This document shows positions 29,809 through 40,359 of a DNA stretch of 64,000 nucleotides, piece after piece. The number at the start of each line of letters is the position of its first letter. The first letter of the stretch is position 1. The position numbers and the translations under genes were made by a program. Source of the stretch: Paralvinella palmiformis (Eukaryota > Annelida > Polychaeta > Terebellida > Alvinellidae); contig JAODUP010000556.1 of the NCBI GenBank assembly GCA_025642065.1, forward strand, positions 25,001 to 89,000. Direction: 5' to 3'. The notes beneath the pieces were generated by a model. The model ran no database searches, was not told where the DNA came from, and worked only from the letters and a program-made list of their open reading frames with translations.

Positions 29809-30923
29809 AAGCTATTGCCACATATTAACCAATTATGAAGACTAAAACAAGTGCCCATTGCACTATTTTAGCCTATACTTGTGTTACCATATACTATATT
29901 GATGAATATGAAAATGTGCTCGACTCATGCTAACCTGTCTTGCCTCAGATGTCAATGGGGCATGAGCACTAATGGTTGATATTTTGGTAAAAGCCTAAAA
30001 AGGTTAGTGTTGGGGTTTTTTCTTCGTTTTATTATCCCTTCTCAAATGTACCTTATCACATTGTCATTGTTTTCCCAAGGCATTATCGTACATAGCCCGC
30101 AATTATTAACGTAATATTTCATTCAAAATTATTATCTTGTAAAGATTTTATAACATCCCTATATCCGAGGGTAGACGTGTGTAACATATACTAATGTCAT
30201 GAACATATCAATATTGACAAAACATATGTAACTGAGCTGCTACGTCTGTTATTGATCGACTTGACTGTAGATATAACTATACTTAAGCTAATATCGTGTA
30301 TGAAATACTTCAGACTTGGTAATTAAGTTGCTATAGGTAAGCGAGGGGTGGAGTAGAGGATGGAATAGGGAGGTATTACACTACTAATACGTTTATGTAG
30401 TTGTATAATTATCACTCATCTATGAGAAGCAGAATTAAAGGTCATAAACAAAATATTTGGTAGTTTATTTGCAATCCTAATAATAATTGAGTAACTTTAT
30501 TCCACATCTAGCACCAACTTTCCATTAGTACCAGCATTACATACATGGATTGGACCAACCAATGATTTGTATTCGTGGAATAGGATTGATTGATTCACTG
30601 TAAATATAGCACGGCTCCTTGGATAATACTATAGGTGTAAATATATTTGAATCCATTCGTTATTGATAGAGAAAAAAACTATCTACCTTGGTTTCCCACA
30701 TTGACATATATTATTATTTATTTTCTCGTTGTATTATTCACATAATTGTCCTATTTCTTCTCTCGGTTGATCATATTTTTCTGCTGATGTTGCTCGATGT
30801 ATATCTGCCTGGATCTGATGTCTCATTTTCAATTGACCATTATAACTTGTCTCTGGTCATCATGACTCTTCCTGTGGGTTGGTGGATCGGGATGGGATCC
30901 AGTATAAATATATTTATCTTATC
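29809..30923. other. Gap between the ORF1-like and ORF2 parts of LINE B
   Basis: About 1.1 kb of AT-rich DNA without long frames. Such a long gap is unusual within one LINE, so the two halves may be separate insertions or an insertion may have occurred between them. No boundary sequence was found. Confidence 0.4.
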
Positions 30924-32162
30924 ATGCCAGGACCCAACACAACTCTAAATATTTTAGATCAAGAGGACTTCGATCTGAAATGCCACCTGAATAGTTATTC
31001 GGGTGAATTAGATGGGGCAGATAATCCATTACTCTGCTTATCTGGCAACCGCTTATACCATGATGCTCATGATCTGAAAATAGCTAAAGACTTAATGGAA
31101 TACAAACATCATTTGTTTGCTTTGCATTTAAATATAGAGTCTTTATCAGCGAAATTTGATGAGCTTAAGTTACTGTTATCAGAATTGAAAAACCAGTTTA
31201 TTGAACCTGATTTTATTCTTTTATGTGAAACATTTCTGCATGATGGAAATACACATCCGTTTGGATTGCCAGGTTACAATTTTATTTATAAAAATCGCAT
31301 GAAGATGCGAAGAGGTGGAGTTTGTATGTACATAAAAGACTCTATACAATTTAATCTGCCCGATGATCTTGCAATATTTGAAGAAGGTATATTTGAATCT
31401 ATATTTATTGAAATGGTTAATACCGTCAGAAAAACAATTGTTGGTGAAATATATCGCATTCTAAACAGCATCTCTGCTTTATCACTTGAGCGATATAACA
31501 CGATTCTATCCAAGCTCTCCAATAGCCAAAATTGTATTATTGGCAGTGATTTGAATTTTGATTTTCTCAAAACTGATGCGCATATTCCGACAATAAATTT
31601 ATTATATTCAGTATTCATAAATTCATTTGTACCAACTATAACCAAGCCTACACGAATCACGCATAGCAGTGCAACCTTAATTGACAATATTCTTGTGAAA
31701 TCTAACAATAATACGAGAGTATACTCCGGTATAATAAGTACAAATATTTCTGACCATTTTCCAGTTTTTTGCTCACTTTCACACAAAGGAACTAAACTAA
31801 AATCTCGAGAATCACTTACATTTGCACATAGAAAATTTACCCGTGAAACCATTCAGCGTATCTCTTCTGCTATTGAACAGGTGAACTGGGGACATCTAAA
31901 TGATACGGATGTTAATGAGGCATTCAAGGATTTTACAGATAAATTAAATACAATAACTGACTTATACGCACCATTGAAACAGGTTAAAATTCCACATAAA
32001 TGTATCATAAGGGACCCGTGGATGACCCAGGGCCTATTAACGCCATCACAAACTTGCACAAAATTATTTCACAAATGCATACGAAAGATACGTACTGATG
32101 AAACATACAAAAACTATACAAGATACAGAAATATTTACAATAAACAAAAAATTTATAACTAA
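30924..32162 (+). pseudogene. LINE B ORF2: endonuclease half
   Basis: A 413-codon frame from ATG 30924 (an upstream in-frame ATG at 30879 is possible). EN motifs in order: FALHLNIESLSAKFDELKLL, DFILLCETFLHDG, MRRGGVCMYIKDSIQF, IIGSDLNFDFLK, TRITHSSATLIDNILV and IISTNISDHFPVFC with the catalytic SDH triad. The N-terminal 60 residues have no counterpart I know. It then runs into the EN-RT linker (LKQVKIPHKCIIRDPWMTQG) and stops at 32162 where RT should continue. The endonuclease looks intact while the polyprotein is truncated, so it is classed as a pseudogene. Confidence 0.85.
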
Positions 32163-32566
32163 GAAAAAATCACTATTTTCAAATATTTGATAAATTTAAA
32201 AGTGATATAAAACATACATGGACAACAATAAATAACATAATAGGTAAGACTAATGACAAAACAAGTATACATCAGACATTGACAATAAATGGGGAAAAAA
32301 ACAAATTGCAAAGAAATAGCTGCTAACTTTTGCAGTGACTACCAATATAGGACCAAAATATGCAAATGAAATACCTAAACCCAGAAATAATTCTAGTTAC
32401 CATCTACATTACAGCAGATCAAGAAATTCACACAATTGTTTATGACACCGACAGACCCCAATGAAGAGTTCTGAAAACTTCTAAAGCCCCAAAAGAGCAC
32501 TGGCCGTGATAACTAAGTATTTATTTCCTCAAATCTATTAATGAAAAAGTTGCAATACCTTTAAGT

Positions 32567-33931
32567 ATGCTTATCAATAAATCCTTACAGACTGGAGTCT
32601 TCCCAGATTCATTAAAAATTGCAAAAGTAATACCAGTATACAGGGTCAAAGCCAAAGAAAACTTGTCTAATTATAGACCAATCTCATTGCTGCCTGCTGT
32701 CTCAAAAATACATGAGAAAATAGTACACAAACGATTATGCTTCTTTTTAGAATTGCATGATTTACTTTATGATAATCAGTTTGGTTTTAGGCACAAACAT
32801 AGCACAGTAGACACTGTTACAAATTTGATTACTGATACATATAAAGCTTTACATGAAAACGAAGCAACTTTAATCATATATTTAGATTTATCAAAAGCAT
32901 TTGATACGATTGATCACAGTATTTTACTGAAAAGGTTATCCAGCTACCTATATAATAGAAAAAAACTGTTCATTATATGGGAAGTAATTCCCATGTTGAA
33001 ACCATTAATTGTGGTGTTCCATGGGGTTCTGTACTTGGACTATTGCTATTCATTCTTTAATCTTATAAATCTAACCAATTGGTTTAGAGCCAACAAACCT
33101 TTACTTAATATATCTAAAGCAAATTACATGTTATTCACGTACCACAAGCAACAAGACACCAACATCGATCTTCAACTACCTAACAGTAACATTCAGAGAA
33201 CCAAATGTGCCAAATTCTTGGGATTGTATATTGATGATAAATTAAAATCGGATGAACATATTAATATGATGAAAAAGAAAATATCAACATCGTTCTTTGC
33301 AATTAATAAAGTTAAACATATCATGCCAAAAAGACACTTAAATACACTTTATTACTCTGATATATCCATACTTAACCTAACATTATATTATGGGGAGCAG
33401 CATGTCATGTTCATTTATCAAAATTGATCATAATACAAATAAATGTCAGAATCATTACAGGAGTACACTATAGCCGGTAGTATATGGCACATACAACACC
33501 AATATTCAAACACCTTCATTTTCTCAAATTAGTAGATTTGTATCAATTACAAGTTAATAAATATGTACTATCATTTCTTAATGACTTATTACCATCTTCG
33601 TTAAAATACTCGACGGCATACAAATTAATGGTGCAAAACACACGCACCTTGGCTACGTGCCAAAGTATCATCCAAATGAGTCCTCAAGCATAGAACCTTT
33701 TACCACATGATATCTACATATGCAACTCATTACTCCTATCTTGTGCGAGTTTCTCATCCAGATTCAAACGACCCACATTAGATGACTACGATGACTAATC
33801 CTATTTTTTCGCCCTTGTATTCATGGTGCTGCATTTTCTTTTAATGAGTGGGATAGGGTTATGGGAAATACAACAGGGCGGCAGCTTCAGATTAACAGAA
33901 TAAATCAGTACTTATTATGTAAAATTGACTA
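32567..33931 (+). pseudogene. LINE B ORF2: reverse transcriptase and C-terminal part, catalytic YADD deleted
   Basis: 32567-33427 reads LKIAKVIPVYRVKAKENLSN, YRPISLLPAVSKIHEKIVHK, DNQFGFRHKHSTVD and IIYLDLSKAFDTIDHSILLK (first catalytic Asp), then GVLYLDYCYSF passing directly into NLINLTNWFRANKPLLNISK. The stretch that should hold the PQGS and FADD boxes is deleted and garbled, so this copy cannot polymerise. Thumb sequence follows (CAKFLGLYIDDKLKSDEHIN). After a stop, 33484-33693 (HTTPIFKHLHFLKLVDLYQL) and about 33800-33931 (end QLQINRINQYLLCKID) carry the C-terminus. Confidence 0.85.
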
Positions 33932-34079
33932 AATCCTACATTCAGACTTTTCTTGCTGAGACACGTATAATGTCTCACCAGTCCCTAAGCCGCCAAGCAA
34001 AATCAAAATACGAATCACCTACAGCCGTGGAGTTTGGGTGTAAAACACCCAAGTCAGATCACGGCAGTAGTGAGAATGT
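33932..34079. other. Probable LINE B 3' UTR
   Basis: Short non-coding sequence after the ORF2 stop; no poly-A or simple-repeat tail was recognised before the SINE target site. Confidence 0.35.
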
Positions 34080-34089
34080 TTAGCTTAAT
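34080..34089. repeat. SINE target-site duplication, left arm
   Basis: TTAGCTTAAT, identical to 34453-34462 on the other side of the SINE. Confidence 0.85.
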
Positions 34090-34452
34090 GGTTTTGTTGT
34101 TCGGGGAGAATCCCCAGGCTGTCGCTTAATCAGCACAGCCTCTATGTTGGAGTGGTTGAGAAACCTCCTCCCCCACCACTCACAGGGGAGCAGTACGGAA
34201 AGATGGAGCCGAAATACCCTGAGGGTGGTCACTGCCAGAGTGTTTTACGTCCTCAGGGGGTTTTTAACGTCCCCCTTTATTTTAAATAATTCAGTGGAGA
34301 CGGCAGCGCCATTTAACGTGGTCACCCACCCACGATGTAGTGAGCCGAGAAATTAATCCCTGGAAAAGTTTCGACCTCTTACGGGGTTCGAACCTGCGAC
34401 CATTGGCACCAAGTGCCGGTTGCTTAACCGCTAGGCCACCGGAGCTCACTGA
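34090..34452 (-). mobile_element. tRNA-derived SINE, type C, full-length copy
   Basis: A 363-bp minus-strand insertion flanked by a perfect 10-bp direct repeat, TTAGCTTAAT (34080-34089 and 34453-34462). The 5' head: GGTGGCCTAGCGGTTAAGCA (A box), then AGGTTCGAACCCCG (B box) about 40 bp later, a tRNA Ser/Leu-like arrangement. The 3' end is CAGCCTGGGGATTCTCCCCG followed by an AAC-rich tail; GGGGATTCTCCCC is a hairpin. Other copies: 62092-62357 (internal deletions, B box lost) and a 3' end at 5305-5350. The element is non-autonomous and needs a LINE enzyme; the partner was not found here. Confidence 0.92.
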
Positions 34453-34462
34453 TTAGCTTAAT
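34453..34462. repeat. SINE target-site duplication, right arm
   Basis: TTAGCTTAAT, identical to 34080-34089. Confidence 0.85.
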
Positions 34463-35413
34463 TATCTAAGCAGCCCTATTTATAGCTATTTTTCAATTGC
34501 TGTATCTTTCTTCAAAGCAATACTATATAAACTATATAACCCAATTGTTACTGTCTTCAAAGATCAGTTTTTACAACGGCAGGCGTCACGAAGTGACTAC
34601 TATTAAACATATTTAGCTTAATTGCTATTAAAAGACTGACATCTGCGCTGAAGCAGACCGTATTAGCGCGTCATAGCTTCCGTACTGTTTGAATTATTTT
34701 CAAACCTGACCTAATTTATGCTATTCTAACTATTGTAGTTCTTAAATGTTATTTATGACAAGCAGATTATAGCTAATCTTGAATGTCATAGTACAAACTG
34801 GACATAACTGGACCTAGGAAAGATAATTCTATTCCCACATACAACCAAGGTGAATTTTATATACAAGTAAACTTGTTATATAAAACACACCAACCGCGCG
34901 AGCCGTGTCCAATGCCACCGCTCGAGATGCGATGCAGTGTTTCTATTCCTGAGTCAGGAGTACTTATAATGCTTTAAGAGCGTACTGTGCCTGCTACAGT
35001 CATTTAAATGCTGGATAACCAAACCAAACACTTAAACGGCGTGCCTCCAAAGACGCAAATAGTACATGGATTATACAGCTCTAGATCAACCTTTCTTGAA
35101 TGCGGGGACCGGGAAATATGGTCTCCACGCATAGAAAACGGAACTTTCTCAATCGCAGCATAATATGCCTTGTGATATTTGCTGGAGGGACAAATACCTC
35201 AAACATACAAATCCAATAAATACTATGACCTACTCGTCACTATTACATCGGCGCTTTAGCAGACCGTTATGGCAGAATTGCCCTTCTATATATTAACATT
35301 TTCAAATCAGACCTAATGTCTGCTATACAAACTATAATTATAATATAGGGTTTTATTAATGACAAGAGGCAATATGCACAGATCAACATATCAACATCCT
35401 TTAAGACCTACTT
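34463..35413 (+). repeat. Diverged relatives of the 1.24-kb unit
   Basis: Pieces align loosely with the 1.24-kb unit: CAAAGACGCAAATAGTACAT near 35052 resembles CAAAGTAGCAATACCGCACA in the unit. A TGCGCTGAAGCAGACCGTAT block near 34642 recurs as CGGCGCTTTAGCAGACCGTT near 35250. The region appears to be older tandem or nested copies of the same sequence. No protein was identified. Confidence 0.5.
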
Positions 35414-36650
35414 CCATAAATCTAAATACAACTATACATACATTAATCTAAAAATAAAATGTTCCATACCTCCACACATTGATAAATGTGTGCGTATACC
35501 TAAGCATGTGTCTGGTCTACTCAGCAGCCTGTGGGAACCAGCTAATTCGCTTTTCGTACGCGACAAATATGTCACGCCCACAGGAAGGCGGCTACATGCA
35601 GGCTACGTACAAAAAGCGGAAGCACGTAAACATACCATTTGATACCACAGCTCGCAACAAACAACACGTGCGTGTGGTTCAATGGTGACTTGCTACATAC
35701 ATATCATAAACTATTTTGACACCACAGTTTACATTCAACAGTAATTTTCTGTGGTCCAAAAGAAACCTGTATATAAAGCATTTCGACATCTCAGATGCTG
35801 ACCTCAGATTTATTCTGGGTTCGAATAACTGAATAAATCCTACCTATATGAACCATGTATCAATACACGTCCGACTGGTCTGGCGTCGAAGTTCTTCTCT
35901 AACCTATGTGAAAATTCAAGCCCTATATATAGCCTCAGCGTGTTAACAAACATTACAGTTTGTTCATAACAAAGAGAATGTACACTAACTCAGTATGGAC
36001 TCACTGAAGCGATTTACCTAAAATATAAACAAAGTAGCAATACCGCACAATGGATTATTACTGGACTAGAACGAAATATCGTCTCAAACCTGAGTAAATA
36101 CTACGATTTACTCGAACCTAACAGCTAACCCTCATACGTTTCCGTTCATCACTAAGGGAACGTTCATTCACGCTTAATTTAGCGTCCCTAATTATATGCA
36201 GTTAGGTGTGGTGGGATCTAAATTAAAGCGCCTATCCACTTGATCTATTTGACCCATGGTCGAGAACAGCGGATTTCAGGCAGATCTCCGATACTGCGAA
36301 TGACATGTCGGGATTATAATAGCTATACATTTAACAAATTTCCTATATCAGTGTAATCTAATTACTCATAATATGGGAAAAAACTCTGTCCGCAGCTTAA
36401 TACCCATGGAGATGCCTGCCGGAGTAACAAACGACTCCAGGAGTATAAATCCATCAAGCAGCATTGTATGAATTAATAGGTCGTTTCGCCAGACCACATA
36501 AGAGGACAACAATATAGATTCTACATTATACATAACAAAGCTAATCAACTCAAATATGTTGTAATAACGACATAACTTTCTTACATTGGTGTAATAAGGA
36601 ATCTGGATGGAAATAGATAAGATGTCTGGCACGGGCAATGTGCGTTTTAG
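35414..36650 (+). repeat. 1.24-kb interspersed unit, copy 1
   Basis: Starts CCATAAATCTAAATACAACT and ends at GCAATGTGCGTTTTAG. Nearly identical (a few substitutions and 2-8 base indels) to 55290-56523, same orientation, about 20 kb away. It is non-coding in any single long frame, though several stretches are free of stops. A 64-bp block that precedes the unit in copy 2 follows it here (36652-36715), suggesting tandem repetition of a roughly 1.3-kb monomer. Its class (satellite, LTR or part of a larger element) is unknown. Confidence 0.9.
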
Positions 36651-36651
36651 G

Positions 36652-36715
36652 GTACATAGTAAGAGGCAACAGGCACAGAGCATCAACATATCTAAACATC
36701 CTTCGAAACCTACCT
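36652..36715 (+). repeat. 64-bp left block of the 1.3-kb monomer, truncated next copy
   Basis: GTACATAGTAAGAGGCAACA through CGAAACCTACCT matches 55226-55289 almost exactly. After CCTACCT the sequence switches abruptly to the Tigger transposase remnant, so a second monomer was cut off here. Confidence 0.85.
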
Positions 36716-37488
36716 ATCTTTGGGGTGAACAGGTGCATTATCCAAGAATAGTATCACTTTTCTTCCCTTTGACTTCATGCGACGATCAAAGACCTTAACC
36801 CACGCGGTAAACAATGAAGTGATCATCCAGGTTTTTGTTGCTATTCCATACAACAGGAACACTTTTAAGATTCCTAATGTTCTTGAATGCCCTTGGTGGT
36901 GCAGATTTACCAATGACAAACAGTCAAATCCCCAATCTTGTTACAATAAAGTGACACTGTGATTCTTTGATCTCTTTGCTTTGTTGTCTCTGCACAATGA
37001 CTACCCTTTGGAGCAAATGTCTCATCATTAGCAGCTTTCCAAAATAACCCACTTTCATCCATATTGTAAATATCTTTCTCCTCATATCCCTCATCAACCA
37101 AACTGGGCAAACGAGCCTTGAATGCATCAGCAACTCATTCACGTTCAGCTTGACTGCTAAAGAAGGAGCTTTCTTTTGAATGAGAGGACCAGATACAGGA
37201 ACATTAGAACTAGTGATCTTAACATATCACTCCCAATTCTTCATTGGGAGAAATGCACTTTAAACGTTTATTTGAAGGGTTAAAATTTTCTTCAAAAGCT
37301 GTTTCATAATCTCTATGCTTAGATAATATGTTTTGGACTGTGTTTTTGACGCACTTAAATACCTCTGCAAGTCTTCTTTGACTTTTACCAGTGTCTGATG
37401 CCCTGATTAAATCAATCTTTGAATCCAAGGAAAGTTCATGACGTTTCTTACTTGAAGTGGCCATGGTGGTAAAGTATAATGTATTCAA
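36716..37488 (-). pseudogene. Tigger/pogo-like transposase (CENP-B HTH plus DDE), truncated
   Basis: Minus strand. N-terminal CENP-B-type HTH from an in-frame ATG at 37464: KKRHELSLDSKIDLIRASDT, SQRRLAEVFKCVKNTVQNIL (residues about 5-50). Second HTH remnant near 37200 (VPVSGPLIQKKAPSLAVKLN). DDE domain in shifted frames: GYEEKDIYNMDESGLFWKA (first Asp), FAPKGSHC, then SKGRKVILFLDNAPVHP (second Asp) near 36740. The frame is lost at 36716 before the third acidic residue, where the 1.3-kb repeat starts. At least three frameshifts. Cut-and-paste transposase family that targets TA sites. Confidence 0.85.
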
Positions 37489-38034
37489 TAAGGACGGGCA
37501 ACCCGTCCAACATACATATGGTACAGTTATACAGGAGTTTGATATACATCATCTTTTATAACCCAACAAAAGAAATATATTGCAATAGTCCAAAATTAAA
37601 TTTATCCAATCTACTTATAATTCCAATTGTCTTATAACCAGGCCAAATATATTTTAATCCAAACTAATTAAAACAATTTGTAATAAGCCTCATCAAAATG
37701 CTTGACCTTATCTGTTATAACACCCATTTAAAATCAAAGGATGCTTGGAGGAGAATCACTCATTGAAGTTGAATACAATTGAAATAGTTAATCCAATAAC
37801 TTTAACATCATGTCCATTACATGCAAATAGCAGTTACAAGTACATGTAAGTCATATGACAAAAGAAAATACAAGCTATTACTTGAAGAGTTAATTAATGA
37901 TTCAAACATTGGGCACTTGGGGGATCATGTAATTTTTAGTAATCATGTAACTGGAGCTGTAAGTGGACTATTTGCCATATAAATCGTTTTTACTAGACAA
38001 AAAATAATACGTGGATCTTGATTTTGTTTTTAAT
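37489..38034. other. Probable 5' non-coding part of the Tigger element
   Basis: AT-rich DNA between the transposase start and the GGTCACTG repeats; no other feature. Confidence 0.4.
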
Positions 38035-38126
38035 GAGTGATGGTCACTGTAGCGGGTTGATTTTTGCAATGGTCACTGCATTAAGGTGGTCACTGTGGTG
38101 AGGTGGTCACTGTATTGAGGTAGTAA
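38035..38126 (-). repeat. GTGACCACC subterminal repeats, likely Tigger terminus
   Basis: Four to five units of 19-20 bp such as GGTGGTCACTGTGGTGAGGT. On the minus strand they read CAGTGACCACCTC, the kind of sequence found at pogo/Tigger ends. The matching opposite terminus was lost with the transposase 3' end. Confidence 0.5.
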
Positions 38127-38138
38127 CTTCGTGGGGTT

Positions 38139-38139
<1 letters not shown>

Positions 38140-38191
<52 letters not shown>
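38140..38191. repeat. (TA)n microsatellite
   Basis: About 25 TA units. Confidence 0.95.
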
Positions 38192-38192
<1 letters not shown>

Positions 38193-38639
38193 TCAAAGGT
38201 ATACTATAGATATATTTATACACGTTATTTTATTGCTTCTTTAAATTTTGCGTATAATATTTAGGAGACCCGCAAAATGGGTATAAGAGTAATTAACGTG
38301 GCCTAAAGTCTATTGTACAAGGATCAGGCCTTAGTAGGATAAAAGTTTAAAGTCCCGGAGGTGTGCCTGGATTTGATCCAGGACAACCCCCCACTATAAC
38401 ATAACCCCACACACTAATATGCATTTCGGACATAGCCCAACTCTTGAGCTTCAACGTCGACCCCGCTACTCTGACCCTTGACTTTGAGCAAGCAGTGATA
38501 AACACCATACAGTCAACCTTCGGATTACATATACACATCCACGGATGTTTCTACCATCTCACCCAATATACATGAAGGAAGTTCCAGGGACTTGGGTTGG
38601 TATAAAATTACGACCAGGAAGAGGATGTGAAACTCTTCT
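38192..38639. other. No gene called
   Basis: Unassigned sequence leading into the MULE remnant; the frames here are short. Confidence 0.35.
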
Positions 38640-38965
38640 GTAGGATGTTAGACGGCCTAGCCTTCTTGCCAGAAGAGGATGTAATTGAGGGATGACTTAT
38701 CCCCGGGAAAACATTCCAGGTGGATTTGAGCCATTACTTCAACAATGCATATGTTTCTGGTTCCTATCGTCAGATACAGCCGCCTCAATGGGACTATTCC
38801 ACCAATTCGCATCAGTAACAAGCCTCCCATGTTTAAACCATCTATTAGTATATGGAATGTATGCACCATTACCCTTGAAGGCGGTTCCAGAATGAACAAC
38901 CTATATCAGGGATGGAACAATGGATTTTCCAAGATTGTAGGACACAGTTACCCGACCGGTTGCGA
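38640..38965 (+). pseudogene. FLYWCH/MULE transposase, middle-to-C-terminal fragment
   Basis: Plus-strand frames joined across stops and shifts: MLDGLAFLPEEDVIEG (from 38645), then YVSGSYRQIQPP, and SIWNVCTITLEGGSRMNNLY followed by QGWNNGFSKIVGHSYPT. It matches the same regions as the fragment at 21241-20876 (WNVHNVTLCCGSRTN, SWNNSFRPLVG). Similarity stops near 38965 at GTTACCCGACC and resumes at about 39450, so the element is interrupted. Confidence 0.7.
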
Positions 38966-39125
38966 GTCTTTTCATGTCTGGAATAAACGGGTGTAGCTGA
39001 GCCTCTGTTCTTATTTTGGCTCTGACCTGACTAGCTTCAGTGATGGTGAGAGTTGGTGGGTGTGAATGTTCAACTGCACCAGGGTGGAAAACATCTTGAT
39101 TTTTCACCCTAGCTTTACACCCGAT
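38960..39125 (-). pseudogene. FLYWCH zinc-finger end of a related element, opposite orientation
   Basis: On the minus strand GCKARVKNQDVFHPGAVEHS, HPPTLTITEASQVRAKIRTE and AQLHPFIPDMKRL. The Cys, the H-x-H pair (HSHPP) and the following A--VRAKI--EA helix fit the end of a FLYWCH finger and its linker to a MULE domain. It lies inside the interruption of the plus-strand MULE fragment. This indicates either a nested second element or an inversion. Confidence 0.5.
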
Positions 39126-39444
39126 AGCTGCATTTCAGACCTATTTCTCACAAAAGGTCCTGTTAACCAATCAGCTAAAACTATTAACTTCTTTTGTTTT
39201 GCAGCTCTATATTTTGATAAATTATGAAATCGTACTTAAAATAGAAAACTGTTGGTGAAAATTAGCTTGAATGTCATTATATATTTTTATTACCATATAA
39301 TATGTATTAATATAGAGTAAATAATAAAAACTTATATGTATGTATGTGTTCTAGAATAATTACTGATGGCCACGAAAACAACTACAAGAGCTTTAAATGG
39401 GCGACGAAATGACTTCTCATAAGCGACGAGCTGGTAGTGGTGAT
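39126..39444. other. Inserted AT-rich DNA within the MULE remnant
   Basis: No coding similarity; part of the interruption described for 38640-38965 and 39445-39660. Confidence 0.4.
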
Positions 39445-39660
39445 GAAACGACCTGTTACCACCCGACCACCTGGAGAGCAATTGACTGTATCCGGAAGGA
39501 TTAGGTCCAGGTCGCCACATTACTGTTGTGTGATGAACCACCAGCCAAGCGTGTCAGCCGTCAGACACATCAACTCCATATTAACGTACAAGACATGTGT
39601 GCTGACCATCGGGATGACACTAAAACACTAACAATGATGATACAGGGAATTTGACACTGT
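39445..39660 (+). pseudogene. FLYWCH/MULE transposase, C-terminal fragment
   Basis: One plus-strand frame reads HPTTWRAIDCIRKD, stop, VQVATLLLCDEPPAKRVSRQ then THQLHINVQDMCADHRDDTK. It continues the MULE C-terminus where the fragment at 38640-38965 broke off (GHSYPT). The resumption point, GTTACCACCCGACC, resembles GTTACCCGACC at the break. Confidence 0.65.
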
Positions 39661-39744
39661 GTGTGATTAATTAAGAATTCATTCAAACAAAAGTTTAAAA
39701 TATGCAACCTTAAAGTGGCGTTTTATCCAAGTAGCTCATTTAGT

Positions 39745-39800
39745 GAGTGGGGGTTTTGTCCGGTGGGGTTATATCTGAGTGGGGTTTTGTCCGTTTACCG
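39745..39800 (+). repeat. GGGGTTTTGTCCG minisatellite
   Basis: GGGGGTTTTGTCCGGTGGGG then GTGGGGTTTTGTCCG: about three units, fourth locus of the GTCC motif family. Confidence 0.7.
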
Positions 39801-40150
39801 CCCGAGGTGCCTATAAAAGGCTAGGAGTCTGGACCTGTTGACATAAAACATGAAGTTTGATCATAGATTTGAAATTTAACGGTCATTGATTACAATTACT
39901 AAACCATGACAGTTTGTTTTGGTGACTACTGTAATAAATTCCATAATAAAACAAATTGTCTCACATGATTAAACAAATTATTAATTAATAAAATCAATAT
40001 ATCAAAGAAAACAAATTGAATCTGTATCTACGTGTATGTGTGTACGCGTGTGTTAAAAAAATAACATTGACACATTACATGCTTTATTTACCAGTATAGA
40101 AAATCAAGTGTATAACTCTAATATACGATAAACTTTTACCTACCTCCCAA
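39801..40150. other. AT-rich, nothing recognised
   Basis: No coding signal or repeat recognised. Confidence 0.4.
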
Positions 40151-40154
40151 AACA

Positions 40155-40350
40155 ACACATCTATAAAAAGATAAGGTTTGATCACGTGACATCTAAGTAG
40201 CTCACTAATTTCACCATAACGTTTAGCCCACTCCCAAAATCTTATTGTAGTTTTTTGTGTGGATAAGTATCAAGTATAATAAGACTTTCATTGTTAGTCA
40301 TCTTGTTAAAGTTCAACAAATCAGCTTTACATATATCAGTAGTTGGGTAC
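40155..40350 (-). pseudogene. Methyltransferase-like fragment
   Basis: On the minus strand TDICKADLLNFNKMTNNESL then IILDTYPHKK, followed by decayed WEWAKR-like sequence. It matches the C-terminal half of the pseudogene at 44853-44183 (TGICKADLLNFKKMANNDSI, VILDNYPQKSW). Several frameshifts and a loss around GDVWEW. One of three partial copies within 5 kb. Confidence 0.75.
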
Positions 40351-40359
40351 TTTGATAGT

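Noticed and set aside
31286..31852. 188-codon minus-strand frame
   Set aside because: Antisense of the LINE B endonuclease, which has clear motifs on the plus strand.
34463..36650. LTR retrotransposon ends for the repeated 1.24-kb unit
   Set aside because: No TG...CA borders, primer-binding site, polypurine tract or gag-pol frame between copies; the order of the 64-bp block fits tandem monomers better.
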